A stretch of 11,140 nucleotides of DNA from an uncultured Prevotellaceae bacterium (GCA_947176655.1 CAMWRK010000052.1:1-11140); one strand, 5' to 3'; counted from the first letter of the stretch, positions 1 to 9,746 are shown. Notes: generated from the sequence alone by a model not told the origin. Translations and numbers: made by a program.

Positions 1-429
1 TCGCGCTTAAGACCACGGTCTTTCGACCCGAAGACCGCGATGTCTTTTTTGGGGGTATGCGAGATGTTTGGCGCAGGAAGACATAACGCACGATTCTGTG
101 TCTGCACGGTATATTTGGGTATTGTGTCAATGTTTTGTAATACAGTAGGATACGGACAGAGTGTGGTGGCTGGCTGGAGACGCACTGGGCATTGGAGCCC
201 TACATAGTCCGCCATATCTTTTCCTGTTCTGCACACAACGCCGAGTTTCTGCACTGAGGACATAGACCATATCCTGCCGGTCACGGCGCTGATGTGTAAT
301 AATTTTTCAGCCGAAATGTTTTGTCAACAGGACTTGGATGCTATTCCCTCTGCTTTTCTACTATGTCCGAATAATGGCATTGACGGCAGAGCCTCGTGAT
401 GTCATTACAGACCAAGTGCTGTTGGGTTT
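1..429. other. Non-coding stretch downstream of the recombinase
   Basis: This 429-nt stretch lies past the 3' end of the minus-strand recombinase. I see only very short open frames on either strand (for example, one from the ATG at 57 stops after nine codons). I see no tRNA fold and no recognisable protein fragment. The one structured element is the hairpin at 9-50. It may be plain intergenic DNA or the remnant of an element adjoining the recombinase. The window edge prevents a decision. Confidence 0.6.
9..50 (+). terminator. Possible rho-independent terminator at the window edge
   Basis: An inner 7-bp stem (CGGTCTT 16-22 with AAGACCG 31-37, 8-nt loop) is enclosed by a 5-bp outer stem (AAGAC 9-13 with GTCTT 42-46) across a 2x4 internal loop. 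The run of T continues to position 50. On the plus strand this resembles an intrinsic terminator for a gene ending left of the window. The internal loop and the G-run right after the T tract weaken the case. Confidence 0.4.
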
Positions 430-1365
430 TTATAGCTCATTCAGTATTCGTCTGTTGGCCTCGTCTACAAGACTGCTCTGTATGGCGGTCAGGTAGATGC
501 GGGTGGTTGCCTCGTTGTCGTGTCCCATGGCCTCGCTTATGACATTAAGAGGCACGTGCCTAGCATTGGCAATGCTTGCCCAGCTGTGGCGGCTGACATA
601 GGTGGTCAAGGGGACTGGTATTTTGGCAAGTTTGGCAATCTGTTTCAGCTTGCGGTTGATGAAGAGTATTTTCCTGAGATACTGGCTGCGTTCCGTGGTG
701 TCAGGAGCGTTTATGATGGGTAGCAGGTACTGGGTGGGATTCTCCGGATATTTGTCGATGATGCCCTGCATGGACGGCTCCCAGCGGATGGTGAGCCGCT
801 GGCCGGTCTTTTTCCGGACGTAAGTGATGTAGCCGTCGGAAAGGTCCTGCTTGCGAAGATAGGCCATGTCTATGAACGACATGCCGCGCATGTAGAAGGA
901 GAAGAGGAACATGTCGCGGGCGTAGTCCAGGTCTGGACGACCGGACAGATTCAGTGCCATGATGTTCCTTATGTTACGGAGTGTAATTGCTCGTTTGGCG
1001 GTCTTGTCCACTCCTGTATATACGTGTCGGAAAGGAAATGTCTGCATGGCAAGGCCTTCTTCTACGGCACGGTTGTAGATGCAGCGGAGAATGCGCATGT
1101 AGAAGGATGTCGTGTTGCGGCTCAGTCCGTTGGCACGCATGTAGCCTTCGTACTGTTCCACTAGGTCGGCATTGAGGCTGTCGAAATACAAGTCGTCATT
1201 GCCGAGGAATTTCATGAAACTGTTCAGTGCCTGACGGTAGGTCTCGCCCGTCCGTATTCTGCCTGTCGCCTTTATCCGCTCGGACTGCCGTTTCATGTAT
1301 TCGAAGACGGAGACTTCGGATGGCGAAGCGTCACAACAGTCCTGAGGTGCGTTGCTTTGTTGCAT
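430..1365 (-). CDS. Tyrosine site-specific recombinase / phage-type integrase (311 aa)
   Basis: This tyrosine recombinase cuts and rejoins DNA through a 3'-phosphotyrosine intermediate. Residues about 20-110 form the SAM-like core-binding domain with an integrase-type helical pattern. Residues about 125-305 form the catalytic domain. Visible catalytic residues are R160 (FYMRGMSF), the beta-hairpin lysine K186 (RKKTGQ), R259 in TTYVSRHSW, H282 (AMGHDN) and the nucleophile Y291 (TRIYLTAI). Position 256, normally His in the HxxR box, is Tyr; from memory this occurs in Bacteroidetes recombinases. The length is typical of the short, orphan Bacteroidales recombinases, some of which invert promoters or gene cassettes and some of which integrate mobile elements. 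No other mobile-element gene is visible here. A perfect 21-bp inverted repeat sits 9 nt upstream of the ATG. I see no TAnnTTTG promoter box directly upstream, so it may be read through from the DUF1294 gene. Family assignment is firm; the substrate is unknown. Confidence 0.93.
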   Translation of the reverse strand: MQQSNAPQDCCDASPSEVSVFEYMKRQSERIKATGRIRTGETYRQALNSFMKFLGNDDLYFDSLNADLVEQYEGYMRANGLSRNTTSFYMRILRCIYNRAVEEGLAMQTFPFRHVYTGVDKTAKRAITLRNIRNIMALNLSGRPDLDYARDMFLFSFYMRGMSFIDMAYLRKQDLSDGYITYVRKKTGQRLTIRWEPSMQGIIDKYPENPTQYLLPIINAPDTTERSQYLRKILFINRKLKQIAKLAKIPVPLTTYVSRHSWASIANARHVPLNVISEAMGHDNEATTRIYLTAIQSSLVDEANRRILNEL

Positions 1366-1374
1366 GATATAAAT

Positions 1375-1428
1375 AAGTATCTGTTATAAATTAATTGATG
1401 TGTCTCCATTAATTTATAACAGATACTT
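1375..1428. repeat. Perfect 21-bp inverted repeat with 12-bp spacer before the recombinase start
   Basis: The left arm 1375-1395 (begins AAGTATCTGTTATAAATT) is the exact reverse complement of the right arm 1408-1428. The asymmetric 12-nt spacer is 1396-1407. The arms are AT-rich. The element lies 9 nt upstream of the recombinase ATG and 24 nt past the DUF1294 stop. It could be a recombinase binding or attachment site, an operator, a leader hairpin masking the recombinase start, or a terminator for the upstream gene. A GC-rich stem and a clear T tract are lacking, so a standard terminator is not the best reading. Confidence 0.85.
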
Positions 1429-1452
1429 TCAGGTTGTTCTTCCGTAAAGCTA

Positions 1453-1710
1453 TTAAGCCGGTAAATAAAGGTATATAGCAGCAAGAAGTTGCATTGATGC
1501 CATGAGCGGAACGCCATAACGGAATTTCATGTGCCGTGTCTTGTGGTGCCAAACTTTCATGCCTGCCCACGCACCGATGCCTCCGCCTATGAATGTCATG
1601 AGCAGGAGACTTTTCTCGGATATACGCCATTTCCCCTTTTTCGCCTTGTATTTGTCAATGCCATATAGTACAAATGTTACGATGCTGATGGCAGTCAGAT
1701 AGTATATCAT
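1453..1710 (-). CDS. DUF1294 family small membrane protein (85 aa)
   Basis: This short integral membrane protein has no established function. An N-terminal hydrophobic segment (about residues 2-17) is followed by the family pattern: DK at 19-20, a basic stretch, WRISEKSLL, the glycine-rich FIGGGIGAWAGM, and HHKTRHMKF. A last hydrophobic segment ends the protein at about 66-84. The conserved blocks match DUF1294 (YdzA-like) proteins, which are typically about 85-100 aa when they stand alone. The gene has its own likely promoter and lies 87 nt upstream of the recombinase on the same strand. The intervening inverted repeat makes cotranscription uncertain. The link to the recombinase may be only positional. 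Confidence 0.85.
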   Translation of the reverse strand: MIYYLTAISIVTFVLYGIDKYKAKKGKWRISEKSLLLMTFIGGGIGAWAGMKVWHHKTRHMKFRYGVPLMASMQLLAAIYLYLPA

Positions 1711-1742
1711 TGCTTTTTTGTTGCTGGACAGGAACCGAAGTA

Positions 1743-1750
1743 CAAAGATA
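1743..1750 (-). promoter_or_regulatory. Bacteroidetes -7 box for the DUF1294 gene
   Basis: On the minus strand the sequence reads TATCTTTG, an exact match to the Bacteroidetes -7 consensus TAnnTTTG, 32 nt upstream of the DUF1294 ATG. The expected -33 TTTG is only weakly matched (a GTTT near 1770-1767). Confidence 0.5.
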
Positions 1751-1860
1751 TGCTGTTTGGACGAGAAAACATTATGATGGAGCGAGATTTTACCTAATTG
1801 CGTACGACAAAGGCATAGGTGTTTTACGGCTAAACAGATTACCGGCGTCCGATAACAACA

Positions 1861-1897
1861 AATAAGGTGGCAGCCCCCGAAGGGGCACCACCTTATT
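1861..1897 (-). terminator. Intrinsic terminator of the methylmalonyl-CoA mutase operon
   Basis: Arms 1861-1870 and 1888-1897 pair perfectly over 10 bp. After a small CA/A internal loop, an inner 5-bp stem (1873-1877 with 1882-1886) closes on a 4-nt loop. Read on the minus strand the loop is C(UUCG)G, a very stable tetraloop. The stem is followed on that strand by a T-rich stretch (ATTTGTTGTT, partly within the stem). It starts 28 nt after the large-subunit stop. The flank on the plus strand is also AT-rich, but no plus-strand gene ends here. Confidence 0.85.
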
Positions 1898-1925
1898 AAA
1901 TAATAATGTAGGGGAGAGGCGACGT

Positions 1926-4097
<2,172 letters not shown>

Positions 4098-4101
4098 AAG
4101 A

Positions 4102-5961
4102 TTAGATGCCAAGTTTTGCGTTATACTCCTTGAGGGTCTTCAACTGATCCACACGGACATGAATGAAGTTCTCTATGCCGGCCTTCTGCAGTTCTTCGGT
4201 GCATGCCGGGGCACCGGCAACGACAAACATGGCGCGACCGTCCAGATAGCGGAACGCCGGTATCGCATACTCTGCGTACTCGTCATCGCTGGAACAGATG
4301 ACCACAATGTCGGCACCTGCGGCTACTGCTGCGTCTACACCTTCCTCGACAGTCTTGAATCCGAGATTGTCAACCACCTTGTAACCGGCGGCGGCAAGGA
4401 AGTTGCATGAGAACTGGGCTCGTGCCTGACGCATGGCCAGATTGCCGATGGTAAGCATAAAGGCCACTGGCACCTTCTCAGCTTTCTCCGTAGTCAGGCG
4501 CAATGTCTCGAATTCGCTGGCCAGACGACTTGTGGCAATGCTGTCGATGGCTGGTTTCTCGGTGCAGCCGCACTGGTTCTTGCAGCAGCATGTCACAGGT
4601 TCCTTGCCCTCGCTCTTCTCCGTGAAGTTGGGGAACTGGTTTGTTCCCAGAAGGAACTCCTTGCGCTTGCCTGCATCGGCGTGACGCTTGGCATTTGTCT
4701 CATTTATGACGGCCTGTACGGTACCGGCCTTGACTGCAGCGAGGAAACCGCCCTGCTCTTCTATGGAAAGGAACAGTTTCCATGCCTGTTCGCTGAGAGA
4801 CTTGGTCAGCTGCTCCACAAAATAAGAGCCGCCGGCAACATCCACCATACGGTCGAAGTGGCACTCGTCCTTCAGCAACAGTTGCTGGTTGCGTGCTATG
4901 CGCTCGGCAAAATCCGTCGGAGTCTCGTAGGGAGCATCGAAAGGCACTACCACCATGCTCTCCACACCGCCAAGAGCGGCACTCATGGCCTCGGTCTGGG
5001 AACGCAGCATGTTCACATAGCTGTCGAATACCGTCTGGTTGTAGGTTGTCGTATACGCACAGATGTGCATCTTGGCTGCTTCCTTGTCATCGGTGTACTG
5101 GCCTACGATATGAGCCCACAGCATGCGTGCCGCACGCAACTTGGCTATTTCCATGAAGTATACGCCGTTGATGCCAAGGTTGAACTTGATGCTCTGCGCT
5201 GCCAGTCCGGCAGGCACGCCGGCCTCTGTCAGCTGAGACATGTACTCGTTGCCCCATGCCAAAGCGTAACCCAGATCCTGATAGCTGTATGCACCTGCGT
5301 CCGTCAGCTTGTAGGCGTTCACAGCTACGGCACGGAAAGCAGGATATGCGGCAAACATCTCCACGAGAGTCTTGGCCACGGCAATCATCTTCTCCGTATC
5401 CTTGCCCTTCATCAGCATTTTCTCCAGCGGGTCGAAGCTGATGCTGCCTTCCAGACGTGCCTTGTCATATCCCTTGGCCTCGAAATACGCCACGAGTATT
5501 TCTGCAAGTTCCACGCTATGGCACTGGCATGTGCGGAAATTCAGCTCCACACAATCGGCCTGTATGCCGTTGAGGAGAGTCTCCACATATTCTTTGCTTA
5601 CCTTCTCACCGGGTATTATGAAGCCAAGCGCATCCACGCCGCGGTTCATAATGTCCAGTGCCTTGGCATTTGCCTCTCCGGCACAGTCGCCGCACTTGAT
5701 GTCCTGACGCACATGCCAGGCATTGTCTGCGGTCTTGTTGCCACGCACATAAGGATACTGGCCGGGCAAAGCGTTCACCGTAGCCAGGTTTGCCACATCT
5801 TCCTTACGGTAGAAGGGCTCCATGGAGAAACCCTCGTTGGTTCTCCACACCATTTTTTTCTGATAGTCCGCACCCTTGAGGTCAGCCTCAATTTTTTCAC
5901 GCCATTCTGCGGCTGAGGGAGCAGTGAAATCAGAGAAAAGTCTTTCTTTACTATCTGCCAT
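4102..5961 (-). CDS. mutA: Methylmalonyl-CoA mutase small (structural) subunit, 619 aa
   Basis: This is the non-catalytic partner of the heterodimeric mutase. The barrel region (about 20-445) shows family blocks such as VWRTNEGF (38-45), ELGYALAWGNEY-like sequence at 229-240, FMEIAKLRAARMLW (269-282) and RIARNQQLLL (354-363). The C-terminal flavodoxin-like domain (about 496-619) is a degenerate cobalamin domain. Where the active subunit has DGHDRG, this one has GNLAMRQ (506-512), so it lacks the cobalt-ligating His, as expected. The linker between the domains carries a cysteine cluster CCCKNQCGC (458-466), and further Cys pairs occur at 90/93 and 145/147. I chose the ATG at 5961 (MADSKERLFS) because it matches the family N-terminus and the likely promoter lies at 6004-6034, inside the longer open frame. 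It is the first gene of a two-gene operon. I see no epimerase or MeaB-type chaperone gene in the window. Confidence 0.96.
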   Translation of the reverse strand: MADSKERLFSDFTAPSAAEWREKIEADLKGADYQKKMVWRTNEGFSMEPFYRKEDVANLATVNALPGQYPYVRGNKTADNAWHVRQDIKCGDCAGEANAKALDIMNRGVDALGFIIPGEKVSKEYVETLLNGIQADCVELNFRTCQCHSVELAEILVAYFEAKGYDKARLEGSISFDPLEKMLMKGKDTEKMIAVAKTLVEMFAAYPAFRAVAVNAYKLTDAGAYSYQDLGYALAWGNEYMSQLTEAGVPAGLAAQSIKFNLGINGVYFMEIAKLRAARMLWAHIVGQYTDDKEAAKMHICAYTTTYNQTVFDSYVNMLRSQTEAMSAALGGVESMVVVPFDAPYETPTDFAERIARNQQLLLKDECHFDRMVDVAGGSYFVEQLTKSLSEQAWKLFLSIEEQGGFLAAVKAGTVQAVINETNAKRHADAGKRKEFLLGTNQFPNFTEKSEGKEPVTCCCKNQCGCTEKPAIDSIATSRLASEFETLRLTTEKAEKVPVAFMLTIGNLAMRQARAQFSCNFLAAAGYKVVDNLGFKTVEEGVDAAVAAGADIVVICSSDDEYAEYAIPAFRYLDGRAMFVVAGAPACTEELQKAGIENFIHVRVDQLKTLKEYNAKLGI

Positions 5962-6003
5962 GTTTAATAAAATTATGTATAGAGTGTCTCTGTTTATTCC
6001 GAA

Positions 6004-6034
6004 CAAAATTACGCATTTTTGACTGGCTGACAAA
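6004..6034 (-). promoter_or_regulatory. Promoter of the mutA-mutB operon
   Basis: On the minus strand there is TTTG (6034-6031), a 19-bp spacer, and TAATTTTG (6011-6004). Both boxes match the Bacteroidetes -33/-7 consensus TTTG-N19-TAnnTTTG. Initiation just past the -7 box would give a leader of roughly 35-40 nt before the ATG at 5961. That is too short for a cobalamin riboswitch. Confidence 0.8.
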
Positions 6035-6075
6035 ATTTAATCCGACAAAAGTAGGCGTGATAGCAGGAATTTAAG

Positions 6076-6083
6076 TACTTTTG
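6076..6083 (+). promoter_or_regulatory. -7 box for the transporter-topB operon
   Basis: TACTTTTG matches TAnnTTTG and is followed by CA, 37 nt upstream of the transporter ATG. No TTG stands at the usual -33 spacing, so this is a half-supported promoter. A second exact match (TACTTTTG on the minus strand, 6053-6046) lies between the divergent promoters but also lacks a -33 partner. Confidence 0.5.
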
Positions 6084-6120
6084 CACGTCATTAATAGTAC
6101 AGCGCGTTAAGATTTTACCT

Positions 6121-7824
6121 ATGGATTGGTTTAATTCGCTCATCACGACGCCCGACAACATCGGACACATAGTGATGCTCTACGCCGGTGTCATAAGCGT
6201 AGGATTGGCCTTGGGCCGTATCAAGATTTTCGGTATTTCACTTGGAGTTACTTTTGTCCTCTTCGCAGGCATTCTGGCCGGACATATCGGACTGACTGGA
6301 ACAACCTCCACTCTGACTTTCGTACAGGACTTCGGACTTATCCTCTTTGTCTATTGCATAGGTCTGCAGGTAGGTCCGGGATTCTTTGAGAGTTTCAAGA
6401 AAGGCGGAGTGACGATGAACATGCTGGCTGTGGGCATTATCCTGCTTAACGTCCTCTGCTGCATCGGACTGTATTATGCCGTCTTTTACAATGACGGAAT
6501 ACCGGCAGGTGCCAACAGCCGCAACCTGGCCATGATGGTCGGCGTGCTCTGCGGAGCTATCACCAACACACCGGGGCTTGGTGCCGCCACAGAGGCGTGC
6601 AATACCATATTCGGTGCCGATGCTCCTGTCATAGCCAATGGATATGCCTGTGCCTACCCACTGGGTGTCGTCGGCATCATCGGTGCCACAGTGCTCATAC
6701 GCCTGCTGACACGTACTTCGCTGAAAAAGGAGCAGGAACAGATAGAGAACGAGATTGCTGCCAATCCGCACGTCATACCGCACCGCATGACCCTCGCTGC
6801 CACAAATCCTGCACTGGCAGGGCGCACCATATTGCAGATACGTGCATTTTTGGGGCGTGATTTCGTGTGCAGCCGCATACTGCATGACGGTCATGTAAGC
6901 ATACCCAACAGGAATACTGTCATACACATAGGAGACAAGATGTTCATCAACTGTGCCCAGGATGACAGTGAGGCCATAATTGCGTTTATCGGTCCCGAAG
7001 AGAATGTCGTATGGGAAGAGCAGGATGTGCCGATGGTCAGCAAACACGTCCTTGTGACCCAGACGAACATGAACGGCAAGACCTTGGCGGAACTGCATTT
7101 CTCCAGTGTGCACGGTGTCAATGTCACACGTGTACGACGAGGCGACATGAACCTGTTTGCCGACAGCCATCTGCGTCTGCAAGTCGGCGACCGCATTGTC
7201 GTTGTCGGGCCGGAGGATGCTGTGGATCGTGTTGCCAACAAGATGGGCAATTCGGTAAAGAAGCTGGATCATCCCAATCTGACAGCTATTTTCATAGGCA
7301 TCTTCATAGGCATTATCTTCGGTTCCTTCCCGTTTGTAGTTCCGGGTGTGCCGACACCTGTCAAATTAGGTCTGGCCGGCGGCCCGCTGATAGTGGCGAT
7401 ACTTTTGGCACGTTTCGGATACAAGGCCAAGATTGTGGCCTACACCACCACCAGTGCCAACCTCATGCTCCGCGAGATAGGTCTGGCTCTCTTCCTTGCC
7501 AGCGTAGGCATAAAGGCCGGAGCAAACTTCATGGATACCGTGGTTGAAGGCGACGGACTTACGTATGTCTGGTGCGGATTTATCATTACAGTAGTACCTA
7601 TTCTCATTATGGGGCTGGTAGGCAAACTGTACTGCAAGCTGAACTATTTCACTCTGATGGGACTGATAGCCGGTGCCACTACAGACCCGCCGGCACTGGC
7701 ATTTGCCAATCAGACGGCATCCAACGATGCTCCGGCTGTGGGTTACAGCACGGTCTATCCTCTGAGTATGTTCCTTAGAATCCTGACCGCGCAGCTTATT
7801 ATCCTGCTGCTTTGTGTGGCATGA
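6121..7824 (+). CDS. AspT/YidE-family transporter with two TrkA-C (RCK_C) domains (567 aa)
   Basis: This inner-membrane secondary transporter belongs to the aspartate:alanine exchanger (AAEx) family, which includes AspT, E. coli YidE and YbjL, and the succinate exporter SucE of corynebacteria. The N-terminal membrane half (about 12-198) and C-terminal membrane half (about 385-566) carry matching motifs: GVLCGAITNTPGLGAA at 141-156 and GLIAGATTDPPALAFA at 514-529. This is the family's duplicated architecture. Between them lie two cytoplasmic RCK_C/TrkA-C domains, about 228-292 and 306-372, the second ending DRIVVVGPEDAV. These domains bind small ligands in other proteins and may gate transport. 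The length is close to that of YidE-type proteins. The stop codon overlaps the topB start (ATGA), so the two genes are probably cotranscribed and translationally coupled. The substrate cannot be read from the sequence. The divergent mutase operon makes a C4-dicarboxylate an attractive guess, but it is only a guess. Confidence 0.92.
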   Translation: MDWFNSLITTPDNIGHIVMLYAGVISVGLALGRIKIFGISLGVTFVLFAGILAGHIGLTGTTSTLTFVQDFGLILFVYCIGLQVGPGFFESFKKGGVTMNMLAVGIILLNVLCCIGLYYAVFYNDGIPAGANSRNLAMMVGVLCGAITNTPGLGAATEACNTIFGADAPVIANGYACAYPLGVVGIIGATVLIRLLTRTSLKKEQEQIENEIAANPHVIPHRMTLAATNPALAGRTILQIRAFLGRDFVCSRILHDGHVSIPNRNTVIHIGDKMFINCAQDDSEAIIAFIGPEENVVWEEQDVPMVSKHVLVTQTNMNGKTLAELHFSSVHGVNVTRVRRGDMNLFADSHLRLQVGDRIVVVGPEDAVDRVANKMGNSVKKLDHPNLTAIFIGIFIGIIFGSFPFVVPGVPTPVKLGLAGGPLIVAILLARFGYKAKIVAYTTTSANLMLREIGLALFLASVGIKAGANFMDTVVEGDGLTYVWCGFIITVVPILIMGLVGKLYCKLNYFTLMGLIAGATTDPPALAFANQTASNDAPAVGYSTVYPLSMFLRILTAQLIILLLCVA

Positions 7825-9746
7825 TAGTCTGTATTGCCGAGAAGCCGTCTGTAGCCAAGGACATTGCCAAAGTGCTGGGTGCCAATCGCTCCGCCGATGG
7901 ATATATGGAAGGCAACGGCTATCAGGTAACATGGACTTTCGGGCATTTGTGCGAGCTGAAGGAACCGCACGAATACAATTCTCAGTGGAAATACTGGTCT
8001 CTGGGCTCATTGCCTATGATTCCCCCGCGTTTCGGAATAAGGCTGAAACCGGACAAGGGCGTGGAACGACAGTTCCAGGTAATCTCTTCGCTGATGCAGA
8101 ATGCGGAGGCGATCATAAACTGCGGCGATGCCGGGCAGGAAGGAGAACTTATACAGCGCTGGGTCATGCAACTGGCCGGTGCTAGGTGCCCTGTACAGCG
8201 TCTGTGGATTTCCTCGCTGACAGAGGAGGCCATACGCGAGGGATTCCATAATCTTAAAGACCAGTCGCACTATCAGAGCCTTTACGAGGCCGGGCTGATG
8301 CGTGCCATAGGAGACTGGACTTTGGGCATGAACGCTACGAGACTGTATACGCTGAAATATCGTAGCAACGACCGCAGCAGGGACAACAGCCAGGTTCTGA
8401 GCATAGGCCGTGTACAGACACCGACATTGGCTCTTATAGTCCGCCGTCAGCGGGAAATCGAAAATTTCGTGCCTACAACATACTGGGTGCTGACGACCAT
8501 GTATCGCGACACAGTGTTCAATGTGATAATGGACGAGGATGGGAAAGAAGACGAGAAGCAGGAAGTCGCAGTGGAACAGACTAAAGCCAGAACTCCCAAA
8601 GGATTCAGCACCAAGGAAGAAGGTGAGGCTGTACTTGCCATAATAAAGGATTTGCCCTTTGTCATCCGTAAAATAGAAAAAAAGAAGGGCAAGGAAGCTC
8701 CGCCACGTTTGTTCGACCTGACATCACTGCAAGTGGAATGTAACAGGAAGTTCGGCTTTTCCGCTGACCAGACCTTACAGCTGGTGCAGAGCCTTTACGA
8801 GAAGAAGGTGTCAACGTATCCGCGTGTAGATACCACATTTTTGCCTGATGATGTCTATCCAAAGTGCGGCCAGATTATGAACGGCCTCCAGGAGTACTTC
8901 CCGCTGATGGAGAGAATCAAGGGACAGAAGCTCAGGAAAGACAGGAAGTTCTTTGACAACAGCAAGGTCACAGACCACCATGCGATCATACCCACGGGAC
9001 AGGCTGCGATTGGACTGACGGAGAGTGAAAAGAAAGTCTTCGATCTGATAGCACGCCGTTTCATCGGGATTTTCTATCCGGACTGTCTTTTCGAAACAAC
9101 GACAGTAACGGGCGAAGTAGGCGACATAGGCTTCCGCACTACAGGCAAGCATATCACCGACCCGGCGTGGAAGATATTGTGGACAACCTCTACGGGAAGT
9201 GCCTTGGACGGGAATGCCGCAATTCGCGAAAAAACGTCAGAGGAAAAGACCCTTCCCGAATTTGTACGTGGAGAAAGCGGCCCGCATGTGCCGGATCTGG
9301 CCGAAAAGCAGACAACTCCTCCGAAGCCATACACCGAAGCTACATTGCTGAGGGCAATGGAAACTGCCGGACGAATGGTAGAGAATGAGGAACTCAGAGA
9401 TGCGCTGAAGGAAAACGGCATTGGCCGTCCTTCCACACGCGCCGCCATTATAGAGACCTTGTTCCGCCGCAGATACATACGCAAGGAACGCACATCGCTA
9501 TGGGCGACACCCACCGGTGTGGAACTTATAGGCATAATACACGAGGACTTGCTGAAAAGCGCAGAACTGACAGGCATTTGGGAGCGCAAGCTGCGGCTGA
9601 TTGAACAGCAAAAGTATGATGCACACATGTTTCTGGACGAGCTGAAGCAGATGGTCTCCGACATTGTCATGGAAGTGATGCGCGACAACAGCAACCGGCA
9701 CATCAGCATAACCGAGGAAACTAAACAGAAGAGCAAGAAGAAATAG
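7821..9746 (+). CDS. topB: DNA topoisomerase III (type IA), 641 aa
   Basis: This enzyme cuts one DNA strand through a 5'-phosphotyrosine and passes another strand through, which separates linked replication or recombination intermediates. The TOPRIM domain (about 1-145) starts MIVCIAEKPSVA with the general acid-base E7. Its acidic motif reads DAGQEGELI at 103-111, so D103 and E107 are kept but the second Asp of the usual DxDxE is Gly105. Family blocks follow: SIGRVQTPTLALI (194-206), the active-site STYPRVDTTF with nucleophile Y333 and R335, DHHAIIPTG (385-393) and GIGRPSTRAAII (533-544). The lysine-rich tail (635-641) replaces any zinc-finger domain. The length is near that of E. coli TopB (653 aa). 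I chose the ATG at 7821 because it overlaps the transporter stop as ATGA and begins the conserved N-terminus. An in-frame TTG at 7812 is less likely. Confidence 0.96.
   Translation: MIVCIAEKPSVAKDIAKVLGANRSADGYMEGNGYQVTWTFGHLCELKEPHEYNSQWKYWSLGSLPMIPPRFGIRLKPDKGVERQFQVISSLMQNAEAIINCGDAGQEGELIQRWVMQLAGARCPVQRLWISSLTEEAIREGFHNLKDQSHYQSLYEAGLMRAIGDWTLGMNATRLYTLKYRSNDRSRDNSQVLSIGRVQTPTLALIVRRQREIENFVPTTYWVLTTMYRDTVFNVIMDEDGKEDEKQEVAVEQTKARTPKGFSTKEEGEAVLAIIKDLPFVIRKIEKKKGKEAPPRLFDLTSLQVECNRKFGFSADQTLQLVQSLYEKKVSTYPRVDTTFLPDDVYPKCGQIMNGLQEYFPLMERIKGQKLRKDRKFFDNSKVTDHHAIIPTGQAAIGLTESEKKVFDLIARRFIGIFYPDCLFETTTVTGEVGDIGFRTTGKHITDPAWKILWTTSTGSALDGNAAIREKTSEEKTLPEFVRGESGPHVPDLAEKQTTPPKPYTEATLLRAMETAGRMVENEELRDALKENGIGRPSTRAAIIETLFRRRYIRKERTSLWATPTGVELIGIIHEDLLKSAELTGIWERKLRLIEQQKYDAHMFLDELKQMVSDIVMEVMRDNSNRHISITEETKQKSKKK

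Noticed and set aside
1375..1428. Terminal inverted repeats of an insertion sequence
   Set aside because: Only 12 bp separate the arms and no transposase lies between them.
4098..4112. TTG start for the mutase large subunit overlapping the small-subunit end
   Set aside because: The ATG at 4097 gives the family-like N-terminus and a 4-nt intergenic gap.
4681..5916. A 411-codon plus-strand open frame opposite the mutase small subunit
   Set aside because: It lies wholly antisense to a gene with clear family matches. Its translation is rich in His, Cys and Leu with no recognisable domain, as expected of a mirror frame in GC-biased coding DNA.
5962..6033. Longer N-terminus for the mutase small subunit
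   Set aside because: The extension would include the promoter region and does not resemble the family. MADSKERLFS at 5961 is the natural start.
5962..6120. Cobalamin riboswitch in the mutase leader
   Set aside because: The predicted leader is only about 35-40 nt, and I see no B12-box-like sequence or large fold.
6238..7272. A 344-codon minus-strand open frame opposite the transporter
   Set aside because: It is antisense to a well-supported membrane protein, has no domain pattern and has no promoter of its own.
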